DNA of 64,000 bases, from NCBI GenBank assembly GCA_016709025.1, contig JADJEQ010000015.1, forward strand, positions 131,966-195,965, read 5' to 3'. Positions within the stretch are counted from its first letter, which is position 1. The number at the start of each line of letters is the position of its first letter. The stretch comes from Bacteroidales bacterium (GTDB taxonomy: Bacteria; Bacteroidota; Bacteroidia; Bacteroidales; Lentimicrobiaceae). Under the pieces are notes generated by a model, which was given only the letters and a program-made list of their open reading frames with translations, searched no databases and had not been told where the DNA came from. A program made the translations under genes and the position numbers. Positions 31,401 to 43,577 of the stretch are shown in pieces.

Positions 31401-34255
31401 GATCAATTACCCTCTTAGAAAATCTCAAATAGAACACGTAGTTAAAAGTCCATTGCAAATTAAAGAGAGGCAATCAAGCAAAGCAAGTCTGTAATTCCAA
31501 CGAAATCAGGCAAGGTTTAGAACCTTTCACAGTTGACACACTTTCAAAAGGTAATATTCTGGTTTTCCAACGAATCAATAGAAAGAATCCAAGGCTGGTC
31601 AATTTGTACTTGCAGAAGATAAAAGCAACTTATTTCAGAGTTTTTCCAGGATTATTTGAAACAAGAAAGTTCAACTGATTTAAGTCAAGTGTTAAATTCT
31701 ATCAGAATAAGTGTATATAATCCTGTTGATTTTGGAAATAATACAGAATTTCAGACTGTGGAGGCTGAGTCAATCATTTCGGATTGGCAATCTTTAAAGA
31801 GAATAGATTTGACTGGCGATCAGGATGGTTTTTTAAAGTTAAGTCATCCCTTGACTATTTCAGGATTGTATCATGAACTTGAATCGTCGGCCGCTAAGAA
31901 AACACTCTATTTTGACTTTACCTGCACCCCAATTAAAAGGAAGGTCACAATCGCCTTTACCTCAATTTGGCTCTGTTGCTCAGGGTAAATATCGTTTAAT
32001 AATCTTTCGTGATCGCATAACTGAGGAGGATCAACTCGAGATAATCAAAGCACTGATCCCAATCACAAACAGACCTGTCCTTGTGTTTAATTTCTTTTAT
32101 CTGAATCACAAGAATCGTTTATCGCTGGCCAAACTCAGCAGAAAAAGCAAAACAACTTTTCTGCAGCTTGATGAAGCAATGCTGATCTTTCTCACCAGTG
32201 TTAAAGAAAGTAAATTACCTTCTTTTATTAAGTTGGCAGCATCATTTGCATTTGCTGAACCTTACCAGACAGCATCTTCAAACCTGCCCGAAGAAATGTT
32301 CTATGGCAGAGGGTCCCAGATTAGAAAACTTGTTGATAAAATAGGTGATTTTTCATGTTTGATATATGGAGGCCGACAACTTGGGAAAACAGTATTACAA
32401 CGTGAGGTTGAACGTATATTCAATCAACCGACTAAGGGTATGCGATCTACATAGATTTGCGGAAAGTGGTATTGGGACCGAGATCTATTGAAGATTTAAC
32501 AGCTGTGCTTATTGAGAACCTGAATATCATTCCTGGTTTGATACCGGACAAATACAGTGCTAATGCAGGACTAACATTCCTGCTTACCAAGATCAAGGAA
32601 TGGATTGAAAGAAATAAGGAATCAAGAATCATTCTTTTCCTGGATGAGTCTGATAAATTTCTGGAGAAAGATTCAATAAAGGAATGGCCTCATGTTTTAC
32701 CATTAAAAGGATTGATGGAAAAGACTGATAAACGGTTTAAGGTTGTACTGGCTGGATTGCATGATGTAAGAAGGACCATCAAGATACCCAATAATCCACT
32801 CGCGCATTTTGGTAGTCCAATTTGTGTTGGACCCATGCTTGAGAAAAGGAGGCCACCGAGGCTCAGTTGCTGATAAAACTACCTTTTGAAACACTGGGTG
32901 CTGAATTTAAATCTGAAGACTTGGTTTTTATGATTTTATCTCACTGCAACTGGTATCCAAGTCTTATTCAGATTTTCTGTAGTAAATTGCTTAATGTTAT
33001 TTTCGAAAAAGACAGATTAATGATCTGCCAATTATCATTACTGCCGAGGATATCATTGTAGGCTTACGAAAGAAGCCGTGAGTTGATAAAGGAAAAGTTT
33101 AACTTAACACTTGGTCTTGATGAAAGATATGACCTGCTTGCTAACATAATTGCATCAGAAACAATAAACAATCCTTCCATTTATACAGAAGGGTTATCTG
33201 TCGAAGACATTTCAGAGATGGCAAATACTTTATTGGTCTGAAGGTTTTGAAAGTACCAACACCAAAGTAGAGGTGCAGAATCTTCTTGAAGAAATGGTTG
33301 ATCTTGGAATACTCAGAATTGAACCAACTGGCAGAGCAGCGCTTAGGACACCGAACCTTCTTGGTCTTATCGGAGATGAAAAACAAATCAACGATAACTT
33401 AAACAAGGAAAGGAAAATTCCATCTGAGTTCAAACGGGAAACTTCCAGGATTATATATTCAATTGGGCAAAGGGAAGTCAGAAGTCCCTTCCCTGCTTTC
33501 TATTACGACAAATTGATTGAACCTGAATCAAAAGTCATCATTCTGAGGGGAAGTATGATGGGTGGAATCAAATATGTTACTGATTTCTTGAAAAGCCGTA
33601 AGAAGGAAGTAAATCTTATTATCCCGAATTTGAAGGGGCCTTTGACAAAGAAGCAGGCAGTTGGAAGTCAATAGAGAAAAAAGGTTGCCGGAAAACATAA
33701 CCTGGTTTTGTTTGAAGAGTCAAAGAGTTACAACTTTGAAAGTATTCATAAGATTATAGAATTATTCGAAGGAAAATTTCCTTAACGGCAGTTTTCCTTA
33801 TCGACTCAACTAATCTTTGGGAAATTTTGTCCCGAAAAATGACAAATCATTTGAGCGCACCGAGAATCTGAAGGTGCAAATCTTCAATATTCCGCAATGG
33901 AATAAGGACGTAGTTTCAGATTGGTTTCGGGAAACAGGATACATAACAGCTGAGATTTCTGAAATATTCGAGGCAATTTCAATTGGCACAAATTACTTGA
34001 TGAATACCACATGTCGATCATTGAATCACTGGAGACCTGGCATGAAAAATTAAAGAATATCAAACACCCTTCTGTCAAATAAATCTGAACTATTTGAGGA
34101 TTTTGGATTATTAAATCAGATTTGATTGTTTCAATCAGGGAGTTGAACGAATGGGACGGTAGCATTACCAGGAAGAATATATTCATGAAAATGCAGATAC
34201 TGATACAATTCACAAGAAAGAGATGATCATGATTACTTCACTTCTCTCAATCTGA
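28404..34255 (+). CDS. Giant AAA/STAND-type ATPase (ORC/CDC6-like core), frame broken
   Basis: Roughly 1900 codons read as one protein because segments keep following in register. The N-terminal 700 residues hold no known catalytic motif and are acidic and helical. The ATPase core near 32.3-32.9 kb has Walker A GGRQLGKTVLQR (about 32367) and Walker B RIILFLDESDKFLEKD, preceded by EEMFYGRGSQIRKLVDKI, an ORC/CDC6-like entry. A winged-helix-like region (VQNLLEEMVDLGILRIEPTG) and a C-terminal alpha/beta domain (KVIILRGSMMGG, LTAVFLIDSTNLWEILSRK) follow. About fifteen frame breaks occur, and the 3' end is uncertain by about 20 bases. It could be two genes divided near 30.6 kb. A sensor or loader ATPase role in the defence locus is inference. 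Confidence 0.55.
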
Positions 34256-34301
34256 TTGATAGTAAACTATAGTGAATAATTTCATAAAATCCCTTCTGAA
34301 A

Positions 34302-35208
34302 GATGAATAGTTGGTGGGATACTCCATCCTGCTCAGGCTTTCTTGAGAATATTTCAAATGAAATCTGGGCGGGCAAGAATAACAATTGTTTTTACCAATA
34401 CATGCGCCTGATGGTTTTCTTTCAGAAGTTAAAAAAGACTTGAAAAAGGCGATACTATTCCAGTACCTGAAAACCAATATTGATGAATGCGACAGAAGTG
34501 AAAGCAGGCCTGTTGAATCAATGCTAATGGAATCCATTTTGAATTAAATGAAGAAAGGAATCTATATTCCCAGAAAGGCATCATCAATTTTTAAAATTAT
34601 TGAAAATGATCCTGCAACAATTCATGTCCTTCAGAATATTCCGCTTGATTTATTAACTGACTTCAAGAATTTTCTGAGTGATTTGGGTCGATACTTCAAC
34701 AGTCTTACGGAAACAAAAAGGCACAAGGTGCTGGTTTTGATTGATCCATTCAAGTTTTAAGCATGATGATTTTATAACTGAACCAGGTATGGCAAGGTTC
34801 ATATTTGAAGGTGTTATTGGGGATCTTGATCAGGCGCTTGCTATCAGGCATTACCATAATTTCAATCATAGCAAACAAAAACGATTTCCTGAAAGTATTA
34901 TCATTTCATTATCTCAATTTGACTGTAGACTTTGCGACAAACTCATTTCCGACAATGATGTCATTGAGAATTTTAGCGAACTTTTGGAACAATTTGCTAT
35001 CGAAAATGGATGGGCTAACTTTAAGTTTAAACCCGAAAATCTACTTTCAGATGCCGAAATCTGGGAGCGATGGGCTCTAGGGATAATAGACAAGGCGAAT
35101 AATAAGCATGTTTACAATTCTGCATTTTTAAAAAATTCACTCAAAGATGATGAATTGGAAAAGCAGCTTTGGCTATCTGGAATCCATATTTTTACTTCCG
35201 ATGATTGA
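34302..35208 (+). CDS. Partner protein of the giant ATPase, unknown function
   Basis: About 300 codons: it starts near MNSWWDTPSCSGFLENISN, with LPIHAPDGFLSEVKKDLKK, KASSIFKIIENDPATIHVL, HKVLVLIDPFKF, then MARFIFEGVIGDLDQAL and a helical C-terminus. The hydrophobic strand VLVLIDP resembles a Walker-B-like strand, but no P-loop is seen. Breaks occur near 34385, 34545 and 34760. It follows the giant ATPase closely. I do not recognise the family. Confidence 0.45.
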
Positions 35209-35266
35209 AGAGTTTCGTAGTAGACTTATTTTGAGTAAAAAATAAAATTTCCATTCAAATACCAAG

Positions 35267-35516
35267 ATGAAAGGACTGGAGAGCTTAAAAGTACAAAAGA
35301 ATGATTTTGAAATCGGAGATATAACATATATGATTCCTGTGAACAAGTAGAAATTTTTATACGGATGTCATTCACTGAGAAGGGAAAGGTAATATCTTTC
35401 GTAGAATTATGTAGGACAATTAGGAATGATTTATCCCATCTGAAAATCCAAACGCAACAAACATCAATAGGTTTTTTGACGAAAGTGAAGCAATCGATTT
35501 GATATTGGAAAATTAA
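35267..35516 (+). CDS. Small unknown protein
   Basis: About 80 codons with two apparent frame breaks (near 35330 and 35440): MKGLESLKVQKNDFEIGD, then SFTEKGKVISFVELCRTIRN and RFFDESEAIDLILEN. No motif is recognised. It sits 18 bases upstream of the EIK-containing gene and is likely cotranscribed. Its short length makes this a tentative call. Confidence 0.4.
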
Positions 35517-35534
35517 TCTTAAACAGTAATCATT

Positions 35535-36188
35535 ATGGAACGTGTTGTACTTTTAGAGCACTGGAAAAAGTTTGTTGATCTGGCTATTCAGGAGACGTAT
35601 TTAGCCTTTCAACAAAATCCCAGATTGTTTCTTACCGAAGGCGACGTCAGTGTTATTTGTATAATGAGCTGAGTAAAACAATAAGAATTCAACCTATACT
35701 GTTCATTCAGAAGTTACTCATTACGCTAATTATAATCAAGAGGGCATATACCGGTTCAGAGATTTAGTATTATTAAATCCACCCAAAATTCGTAATGATG
35801 CCTTTGATGATCCTGATGAATTTGGAATCAGGACCAAAGGATTTAGACACATTGGAGAATCAATATTTTTCGAAATCAAGTTTAAAAGAAATAGAAGAGT
35901 TAGAATTAACCCAAATGATTTTAGTGATTTAGTAAATTATAATATGAGGGTGAAGATCACCCTAAGTATGCAATTTTGATCTGGGGAAGCAAATTTTCTC
36001 ATGCTCTTGGTAACAATAATCTTGTTAATCAAAATGCAGACCGCATTAGAGGCTTTCACCAATCGAATAGAACATGTTGAGTATGATCACATCCCTTTAA
36101 ATCATGTATTTGGATTTGTTTCAACCATGAAGAGTTGTGGGAGATAAAACGAGACGGCCTCATTTGGATTTCAAATCGGATCGATTAA
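35535..36188 (+). CDS. Unknown protein with nuclease-like E-x-K strand
   Basis: About 217 codons starting MERVVLLEHWKKFVDLAIQ. A later strand GESIFFEIKFKRNRRVRINP followed by KYAILIWGSKFSHAL resembles the second half of a PD-(D/E)xK nuclease core (E-I-K), with IRGFHQSNR and a C-terminal HEELWEIKRDGLIW. Breaks lie near 35655, 35940, 36070 and 36120. It stands just upstream of the Gabija pair. It could be an accessory nuclease or an unrelated cargo gene. Confidence 0.4.
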
Positions 36189-36305
36189 TTTATTCTAAAA
36201 GTTTGAATACTGAGTTAATAACAATATAATTTTTTACAAGAAGTTATTGAAAATCAATTAAGAAACAGCAGTTCGAGATTTAAAATTGTACAAAAGCAAC
36301 AGCAA

Positions 36306-38359
36306 ATGTTTATATCTAAAATTGAAATAAAGAATTTCAAACTTCAAGAATCAAAAAAGTTGATTTAAATGAAGGTGTGAATGTTATTATTGGTCATAAT
36401 AATGCTGGAAAGACGAATCTAATTAAAGCATTATCATTGGTAATCGATAACAACAGGCCAAAGCGTCTGGATGTTGATAATTTTAATAAAACAGCTACAC
36501 TTACAGAACTTAAAGCAAATCCGCCTAAGATTAATATTGCTCTTACAATCAGCCAAAGGAAATAATGAAGAGCCTGATGATCTTGCGTAACAATTGGTAA
36601 TTGGCTTACAAAATTAGATGCTTCTTATGAAGCATTACTCACGTATGAATTTTTCTTGCCTGTACGCGAACATCCTGATTATATAAGTGCTTTAACTGGA
36701 ATTTCAGATACGGATCCGAAATCCTTAGACAAAGCCTGGAAAATAATTAAATATGATTTTATCAGACTTTATACCTACAAAATCTGGGGTGGTGATACTG
36801 CGGTTCAATCGGTAGCAGATCCTGAATCATTACAAAAATTTGATTTTCAGTTTTTAGATGCTATCAGGGATGTCGAAAGAGATATGCTTACTGGGCCGCA
36901 ATACTCTTTTGAGGGATGTGTTTGATTTTTTCATGGATTATGAAATTAAATCATTGCCTGAAGCAGACAAGCCAAAAGCTGAAAAAGCTTCCGACATAAA
37001 ACAGAGAAAAATCGATTTTTCAGAAAAAGCTGATCTTTTACTGGCAGATCTCCAAAATAGGATGACGGAAGGTAAAAAGCAGATACTTTCCTATGCTAAA
37101 GAAACCGGAGCATCCTTTAATAATGCAGAGCCAAATTTTGAGGGGAGCATTTCAGAAGTCGAGATGTATTCTGTTTTAAAGCTAATCGTTGAATACAGTA
37201 CAGGAATTAAAGTACCAGCTACACATAACGGGCTTGGTTATAATAACTTGATATATATGTCGCTTCTGTTGGCAAAGATGCAGGTCAACTCAGATGGCGA
37301 CTATATGGGAGGTAATTCAATGGTTTTTACAACTTTAGCAATTGAAGAGCCGGAAGCCCATTTGCATCCTGCAATGCAATACAAGTTTTAAAATTTCTGA
37401 AAGAAAATAAAAACAAGAAAAAGTCAGACAGATTTTGTTACAACGCATTCAACGCACATAACCTCGGCCGTTTCATTAGATGATTATATGTTTACATAAT
37501 GAGAATGGCGAAACTAAAATGGATATCCCGGTAAAGTATTTCCCGATCCCCAAAGCAAGAAATATGTTCAACGCTTTCTTGATGCTACAAAATCCGACAT
37601 GCTTTTTGCTCAAAAAGTAATCCTGGTTGAAGGTATTGCAGAACAGTTGTTAATGTCAATATTCGCTCAATACGAAAGTAAGTCCTTGGAGGATGATCAT
37701 ATTTCAGTAATAAATGTGGGTAGCGTTATTTCGATTATTTTCTTCATTTATTTGATAGCACAAAACCCAATACTATACCTAAGAAAATTGCTTGCATAAC
37801 AGATAGGGATCCTGAAAGCAAGAAAAAAGCGGAGGATAAATTCAAGAAATGTTACCCTTATGAATTAAATCTTGATCCAATAACCTATGATTATCGATCA
37901 AATCCAACCGCGACCCAATACCCGGTTGATAGTCATGCTAATATTGCTTTCTTTAGTCAGGACGAATTTAAAGGAAAGACTTTTGAGTATGATTTAATTA
38001 TACATAACCCAACTCTTGAATTATTAATTACCGACTCGATCAGTAATCCGTCAGAATTAAGGTACTTGATGAAACTTTATGCTGATGGTAATTCAATCGT
38101 TGATTTTGCACCAAAATTGAGAGCTAGCATAGAAAACATAAGAATAAAGGATAATATTACAGTGTCAATCTGGGGAGAAGATGACAAGAAAAAAGCACTC
38201 ATTGCATCCCGTTACCTTAATTCAGTTGGTAAAGGGGAAAATGCTCTGGAATTATCATACGCCCTGGAACAAAATCTGGAAAAGCGTGGAACCACAGATT
38301 ATAAAGCGTTTATAGTTCCTGAATATATTAAACTTGCAATTGATTGGATATGCCGATAA
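36306..38359 (+). CDS. gajA: OLD-family ATP-dependent nuclease GajA-like (Gabija)
   Basis: ABC-ATPase plus TOPRIM nuclease of about 680 codons. The N-terminus MFISKIEIKNF and Walker A IGHNNAGKTN are followed by the ABC signature region and the Walker B/D-loop AIEEPEAHLHPAMQ near 37340. The C-terminal TOPRIM domain supplies the Glu in ILVEGIAEQLLM and the Asp pair in ITDRDPESKKK. In Gabija this protein is a sequence-specific DNA nickase inhibited by nucleotides and freed when phage depletes them. The stop overlaps the helicase start by 10 bases. Frame breaks occur near 36345, 36555, 36900, 37390-37500 and 37720. Pairing with a UvrD-like helicase supports Gabija rather than a lone OLD protein. 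Confidence 0.82.
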
Positions 38360-40065
38360 TAAATATCAACTCTGACGCAGTTCTCGCTGATATTGAACAT
38401 CATTTTCGTGTTGCGGCTGGACCAGGAGCAGGCAAAACATATTGGTTAGTTCTGCATCTTAAAAATGTACTGTACAACTCAAAGCGATTGGCTAAAACCA
38501 GGAAAATTGCTTGTATAACATATACCAATATAGCAGTTGAAACTATTTTAAAACGTTTGGGTACATCAGCTGAAAGGGTTGAAGTTTCAACTATTCATAG
38601 TTTCTTATATAAACATATTCTCAAGCCCTATGCATCTCTGATATCAGCTGATTATGGTTTAAACGTCGTGGAAATGGACGGACATGATGACTTTATTATT
38701 TCAAATTATAGTTTTTTAAAAGAGTGGAAAACCCTGACAGGCCAGCTTAGAATTAATGAAGATGACAAAATCGCACTTGCCTTAAAAGCAATAAAGTGGA
38801 AGTTTGACACTTCCGGTAACCTGATAGCAAAAAACAGATCGTCCATATCAAGCAGATGGTTATTCGATTAAATCAACCTCGTACTGTGAATATAAGAAAA
38901 TGGCATGGGGAAAGGTAGTTGTACATCATGATGATGGTCTAGTCTTTAGTTATCAAATAATTAAAAACTTCCCTTTTGTTTTATTTGTTTTGCGGGCTAA
39001 GTTCCCTTACTTTTTTGTTGACGAATTTCAGGATAGTAACCCAATACAAATTGAGATACTTAAGTTCATTGCCCAAAATGAGGTTGTTGTTGGAATTATT
39101 GGTGACAAGGCGCAGTCAATCTATGGATTTTAGGAGCAGATCCTTCACAATTTCACTCGTTCAACTTACCTGGAATTGTTGACTATGTGATGTCTGATAA
39201 TCGGAGAAGTACAAATGAAATAATTGCTTTATTAAATCAATTAAGAACAGACATCGTTCAAATCCCATTCCGGAATTGTGCTTCTGTTCAACCAATGATA
39301 TTGGTTGGGGGTATGAGTTTAGCACTGATAAAAGCAAAATCTGAGTGCAGCGATGAGTTAATATATTCTTTATCAAGAACTAATATTACATCTAATGCCA
39401 TGAAAAAAGAGATTGGAGGTGTAACCTTAAATTCAAAACTTATTGAGGAACTATTTGAATCTGATAAACCAGGCTCCGGTAATAAATATAGAAGTAAACT
39501 CGTAATCGCATGTATTAAAAGCGTTGAATTTGCCAGAGAGAATAAATTTAAAGAAGCGATTAAGGAAATGGCAAGAGAGTTTAAATTTAAGGATGACCCC
39601 AACAGGAGTAAAAGAGAGTCATTAAAGCATATTGCAACCCTTATTTCAAAATATGATAGCTATAAGGATGAATCCCTTTATCATTTTTTTACTATTGTTA
39701 AATCTGAAATAAAGAATGAAATTTCGGATCTGAGAAACGGCGCAGCAAAAACTTTTTATGAGGGTCATACATTTCAGGATCTTGCCTTATGTATTAATAT
39801 TCCTGAAGATATGAGTTATCATAAAACCATTCATAAAGCAAAAGGCGATGAATTTGACAATGTTTTGTTGGTTCTGGAAGAAGAAAAAGACCTGGACTTT
39901 ATCTTAAATCCAAATCTCAATCTTACAACAACAGTAGGTGAAGAGCACAGGATAAACTATGTAGCTGTTAGTAGGGCAAAGAATAGGTTGTTTATTTCAG
40001 TTCCTACATTAGCAGCTGACAAACAGACGTTGTTGGCAGGGAATTTTCAAGTTGACAGTGTATGA
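38350..40065 (+). CDS. gajB: UvrD/PcrA-like helicase GajB-like (Gabija)
   Basis: SF1A helicase of about 571 codons. Motifs in order: Walker A AAGPGAGKTY, motif Ia ACITYTNIAVE, motif II FFVDEFQDSNP, motif III GDKAQSIYGF, motif V-type HKAKGDEFDNVLL, and motif VI YVAVSRAKNRLF. It is the expected partner of the OLD nuclease, forming the GajAB complex. The N-terminal ATG at 38350 overlaps gajA. Two single-base losses near 38870 and 39130 (a T run) break the frame; the last 290 codons are intact. Confidence 0.85.
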
Positions 40066-40180
40066 TATTTCTTTTAACGGCAACTATTATGAAGAATGAA
40101 GTGTAATTGGATAAAATGCAACACCTGAATCACCCAAAGTGATGTTTACAAATTAAGTCACAAATAAAAAAAACAAGAAA

Positions 40181-41826
40181 ATGAGCAATGATCTAGTATT
40201 TTCAGTAGAGCAGATATTTAGCACTGATATAACCACGGTGCATTGGGAAAGCATCAGGCAACACAATATTACATAGCTCCTTATCAAAGGGGGGTATAAA
40301 TGGGCCTCAGACATTCCCAATGGGCCTGTTTGTGTGTTAATTAGGGATTTACTGGATGCATTTGAATCGGATAGTAAAGAGTATTTCATTCAGTATATTA
40401 CCACCAAAGAAAGCAAATTAGATGAAAGTAATGTTTTAGAAGTAATTGATGGACAGCAAATTTTTAAAGTTTTAGGAGATAATTGGGATAAGTTTATTGA
40501 AACTTACCCAGACAATAATGAACAGGATATATACTACTTATATAGTGCTGCAAATTACATTTATAAAACTTTGAATGATACTTTTGAGAATAGCAAAAAC
40601 TATGATGCATTTGCATTATTTGTAAAAGAGAACGTGAAGATAATACTAAATGATATTAAGGGTAATATTAGCTGTGAAAAGATCTTCAGTAATTTGAACA
40701 CCAATAAAGTAGAACTGACAAGTTCTGAATTAATAAAGGTTTATTTCTTACAAAGGCTGCAAGGGAGCATAAAGGAACTGAAAAGCGAAATTACAAGGAG
40801 GTACTTGAATTAAGAGGTATTCTGGGCCGGCAATGGGATGATATTGTAGCCATAATAATAGTGATGAAATCAGAGCATTTTATTTTAAAAAAACTATAAA
40901 TCCAATTGAAGAATTGCTTTTACTTTTGGGGATTAAGGATGGATTTCATTATAATGCAAAGGATGATAAGTATGCATTATTCAATTTCTTTCAATCAAAG
41001 ATTAAAAGAGATCAAACAACTGCAAATGAATACTTTGAAACATTAAAAAAATTCAGCACATTCTTAAGGATTGGTATAATGATGTGGCTATATATAACTG
41101 CATTGGGTTCTTATTTTTGCAAAGAGAAGAACGATATTTAATGTCCAAAATCTAATCCCTTTACTGGAAGAACCAACATCTATGGTGATCATTAATTTGA
41201 AAAACAAAGTGAAGGAATTGATTCCCAAAGAAATAAGCGACCTCGAGTATAAAGTCAATGATGATGAAATTCACAGAGTACTGTTATCGCTCAGTGTCTT
41301 CGGTGATAATAAGAAGTTCGACTTTTATTCGCTCAATATAAAGAAAGAAAATTGGTCATTGGAACATATATTCCCTCAAACACCAGACAAACTTCCAGAT
41401 AAGTTGGAATCAAATGATATTAATTTAATTAATAAGCTACTTGGTAATAGGCTGGAGAACCAGGGTAAACTAAAAGAACGCTTTGGCCGGGATATTAATT
41501 TACATGTATTGAAATCCATTAAATCAAAGCTAAAAAAAAGTGAATGCAACTTAAATGATGAAGAAAAAATTCTTGTTTACAAGTTGATGAGAACGGATAA
41601 ATTGAATAGTATAGGCAATATGGCGTTATTGTTGAACAATGACAATGCTTCAAACGGTAATGGTATGTTTGATAAAAAAAGAATTAATATCGTTAAACGA
41701 ATTAGTTCCGGCAGTTTCGTGCCCAAACATACATATGACGTATTTTCTAAACTGCTGTCTGATAAAATGACACCTGACATCTCTGTTTGGACTGAAACAG
41801 ATATAACTGAGCATCAATTATGGTGA
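40181..41826 (+). CDS. DUF262 + DUF1524 protein (GmrSD-like), internally damaged
   Basis: Type IV restriction-like protein. DUF262 marks are the YIAPYQRGYKW strand and VIDGQQ (ParB/Srx-like NTP-binding fold), and the helical region has FSNLNTNKVELTSSELIKV. The C-terminal DUF1524 HNH-type nuclease domain carries WSLEHIFPQTP near 41350. After IDGQQ the usual R-L-T-T-L-x-L-L helix is missing and the sequence passes directly to IFKVLGDNW, suggesting loss of some tens of codons at about 40460. Other breaks lie near 40275, 40815 and 41145. Known relatives (GmrSD, BrxU, SspE) cut modified DNA using NTPs. Confidence 0.72.
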
Positions 41827-43536
41827 CAACACTTTTTTTAGTTTTAATTAACCAATATATCAAGTCAGGCAAGCAGAAACAATTTACTAATTCTTATTTT
41901 GCTCAGAACAAGCCAAAAATAGATTATAAAGTTAGAGAAAACTCACATAACTTTCTCATCAATTTCATTAATCATCTATTAAAAGGAGGAGATGTTAAAG
42001 ATGTTGAAGACCAGTATTGGTTCTATAGCGAATACAAGAATGACGCAACAATTTGGTCCTTGTATAACAACTATTTATTTATTGCTGAAAAACTTGCGTC
42101 TTGTGAATTATCGATAGAATATCTTGAAAGACAGATTGAGTTTTGGTATTTTGACACGAATGAAAGTGAACAAGGAGAAGAGCTTTATCTATACATGAAT
42201 AGCAGGGGTGAAACCGTTCAGAACAATGAAAATATTAAAGCCGAACTTCTTGAAGAGAAATCAGATCACGAGAAACATGTATGGGGCTCGAAATGGGAAA
42301 TATGGCAAGCCTTGTTTTGGAAGAATAAAGGTGAAAATAAGAATGCAGATAAAAGGGTTTGATGAATTCTTAAGATGGATTAAAATTATTGAAATAGCAA
42401 AAAATGAAGGTAAGAGTACTTCCATTTCAATGATAGAATTGATAAAGGATATAATTGAGAATCCGCAATTCAATAAAGTTGGTCTTAGCCTTGAGCTAAT
42501 TGAAAGCTATATAGATGCAATAGAGCATCTTATAACTTTCGATTTTGAAATTTTCTTCAATAAGTCATGGCTGGCAAAAGATTATGATGCTATTGATTAC
42601 GTTAAATTGCTACCTCTACTGATGTATGTTGAACAAAATAAAGCATGTACATTTACTGAGGCATTTCGTTTTGCAAGGTTCTTTTTTAATATTACACGAC
42701 TACCTAATGTTTCAAAAGTACCTTATAATAGTATATTTAATGCTATTCGTTTGACTGGATTGTTCAATGATTCTAAGAAAATTGATATTATCAGCCTTGC
42801 TGATATTTATGCAGAAAGCTATTATGACAGTATTTTAACTCATGAAGAAGTTGTAAAATTAAAGTTGTTTGGAAACCCGCCTGACGGGATAAAAGAGAAG
42901 AATTGGAAAAGGCATTCTGGGATGCAGAGGATTTTAAATTTTGTAATGGAAAGATTAGTTTTCTATGGAGTTGTATAGGATATATACCTACTTCAGAAAA
43001 TTTTAAATCCTTTGACTTGTTACTATTTGAAGATTATTTTGACCACCTTAAAATTCTATTTCAAATCATCAGATTTGCTAAGAAGAGCATTACTTACAAG
43101 AGGTGATTATTCGATGGAAGATGGATATAGTACTAATATTGGCGGCAATAGATATTCTTTTGCATATGGTGATTCTTCATGGAAAGATTTTTTTAATGAT
43201 AATAATTCGACTCAGATTATTAAAGAATTGCTTATTTGTTTCCATGGAAAGACTTTATCATTCATTCAATTGCCTCCGAATGAAATTCTTGATCAAATAA
43301 TTAATGATTTTCTAGAAACAAAATTGGAAAAGGACTGGATTTATTATTTTGTCAAAAATCCTAAGATTTTGGCTTATTGCAATCAGAAATATGCATGCTT
43401 CGTAACTGAGGAAATAAGTGAGATTTATCTACTCCAAGGGAAAAAAAATAGAAGGCAATTCCAAAGGATTGAAACACTTTGTTTAATCTTCATTTTAATA
43501 AATCCCGAAAGTATTAACCAATTAATGTCGTTTTAA
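41820..43536 (+). CDS. Second DUF262-family protein, N-terminally truncated
   Basis: The frame opens at MVTTLFLVLINQYI, exactly where a DUF262 protein normally reads DGQQRLTTLFLLL. The preceding about 80 residues, including the YQR-x-Y-W motif, are absent. Downstream motifs fit the family: LYLYMNSRGETVQNNENIKAE (the N-x-R-G-E loop) and, in the C-terminal part, LLTRGDYSMEDGYSTNIGGN. Its first ATG overlaps the TGA of the preceding gene. Either it is a real fragment coupled to its neighbour, or several hundred bases have been lost from the sequence. Frames break near 42360 and 42965. Confidence 0.65.
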
Positions 43537-43577
43537 AGAAATGATATTAGAGAAAAAATCCATTCACGACAATTATT

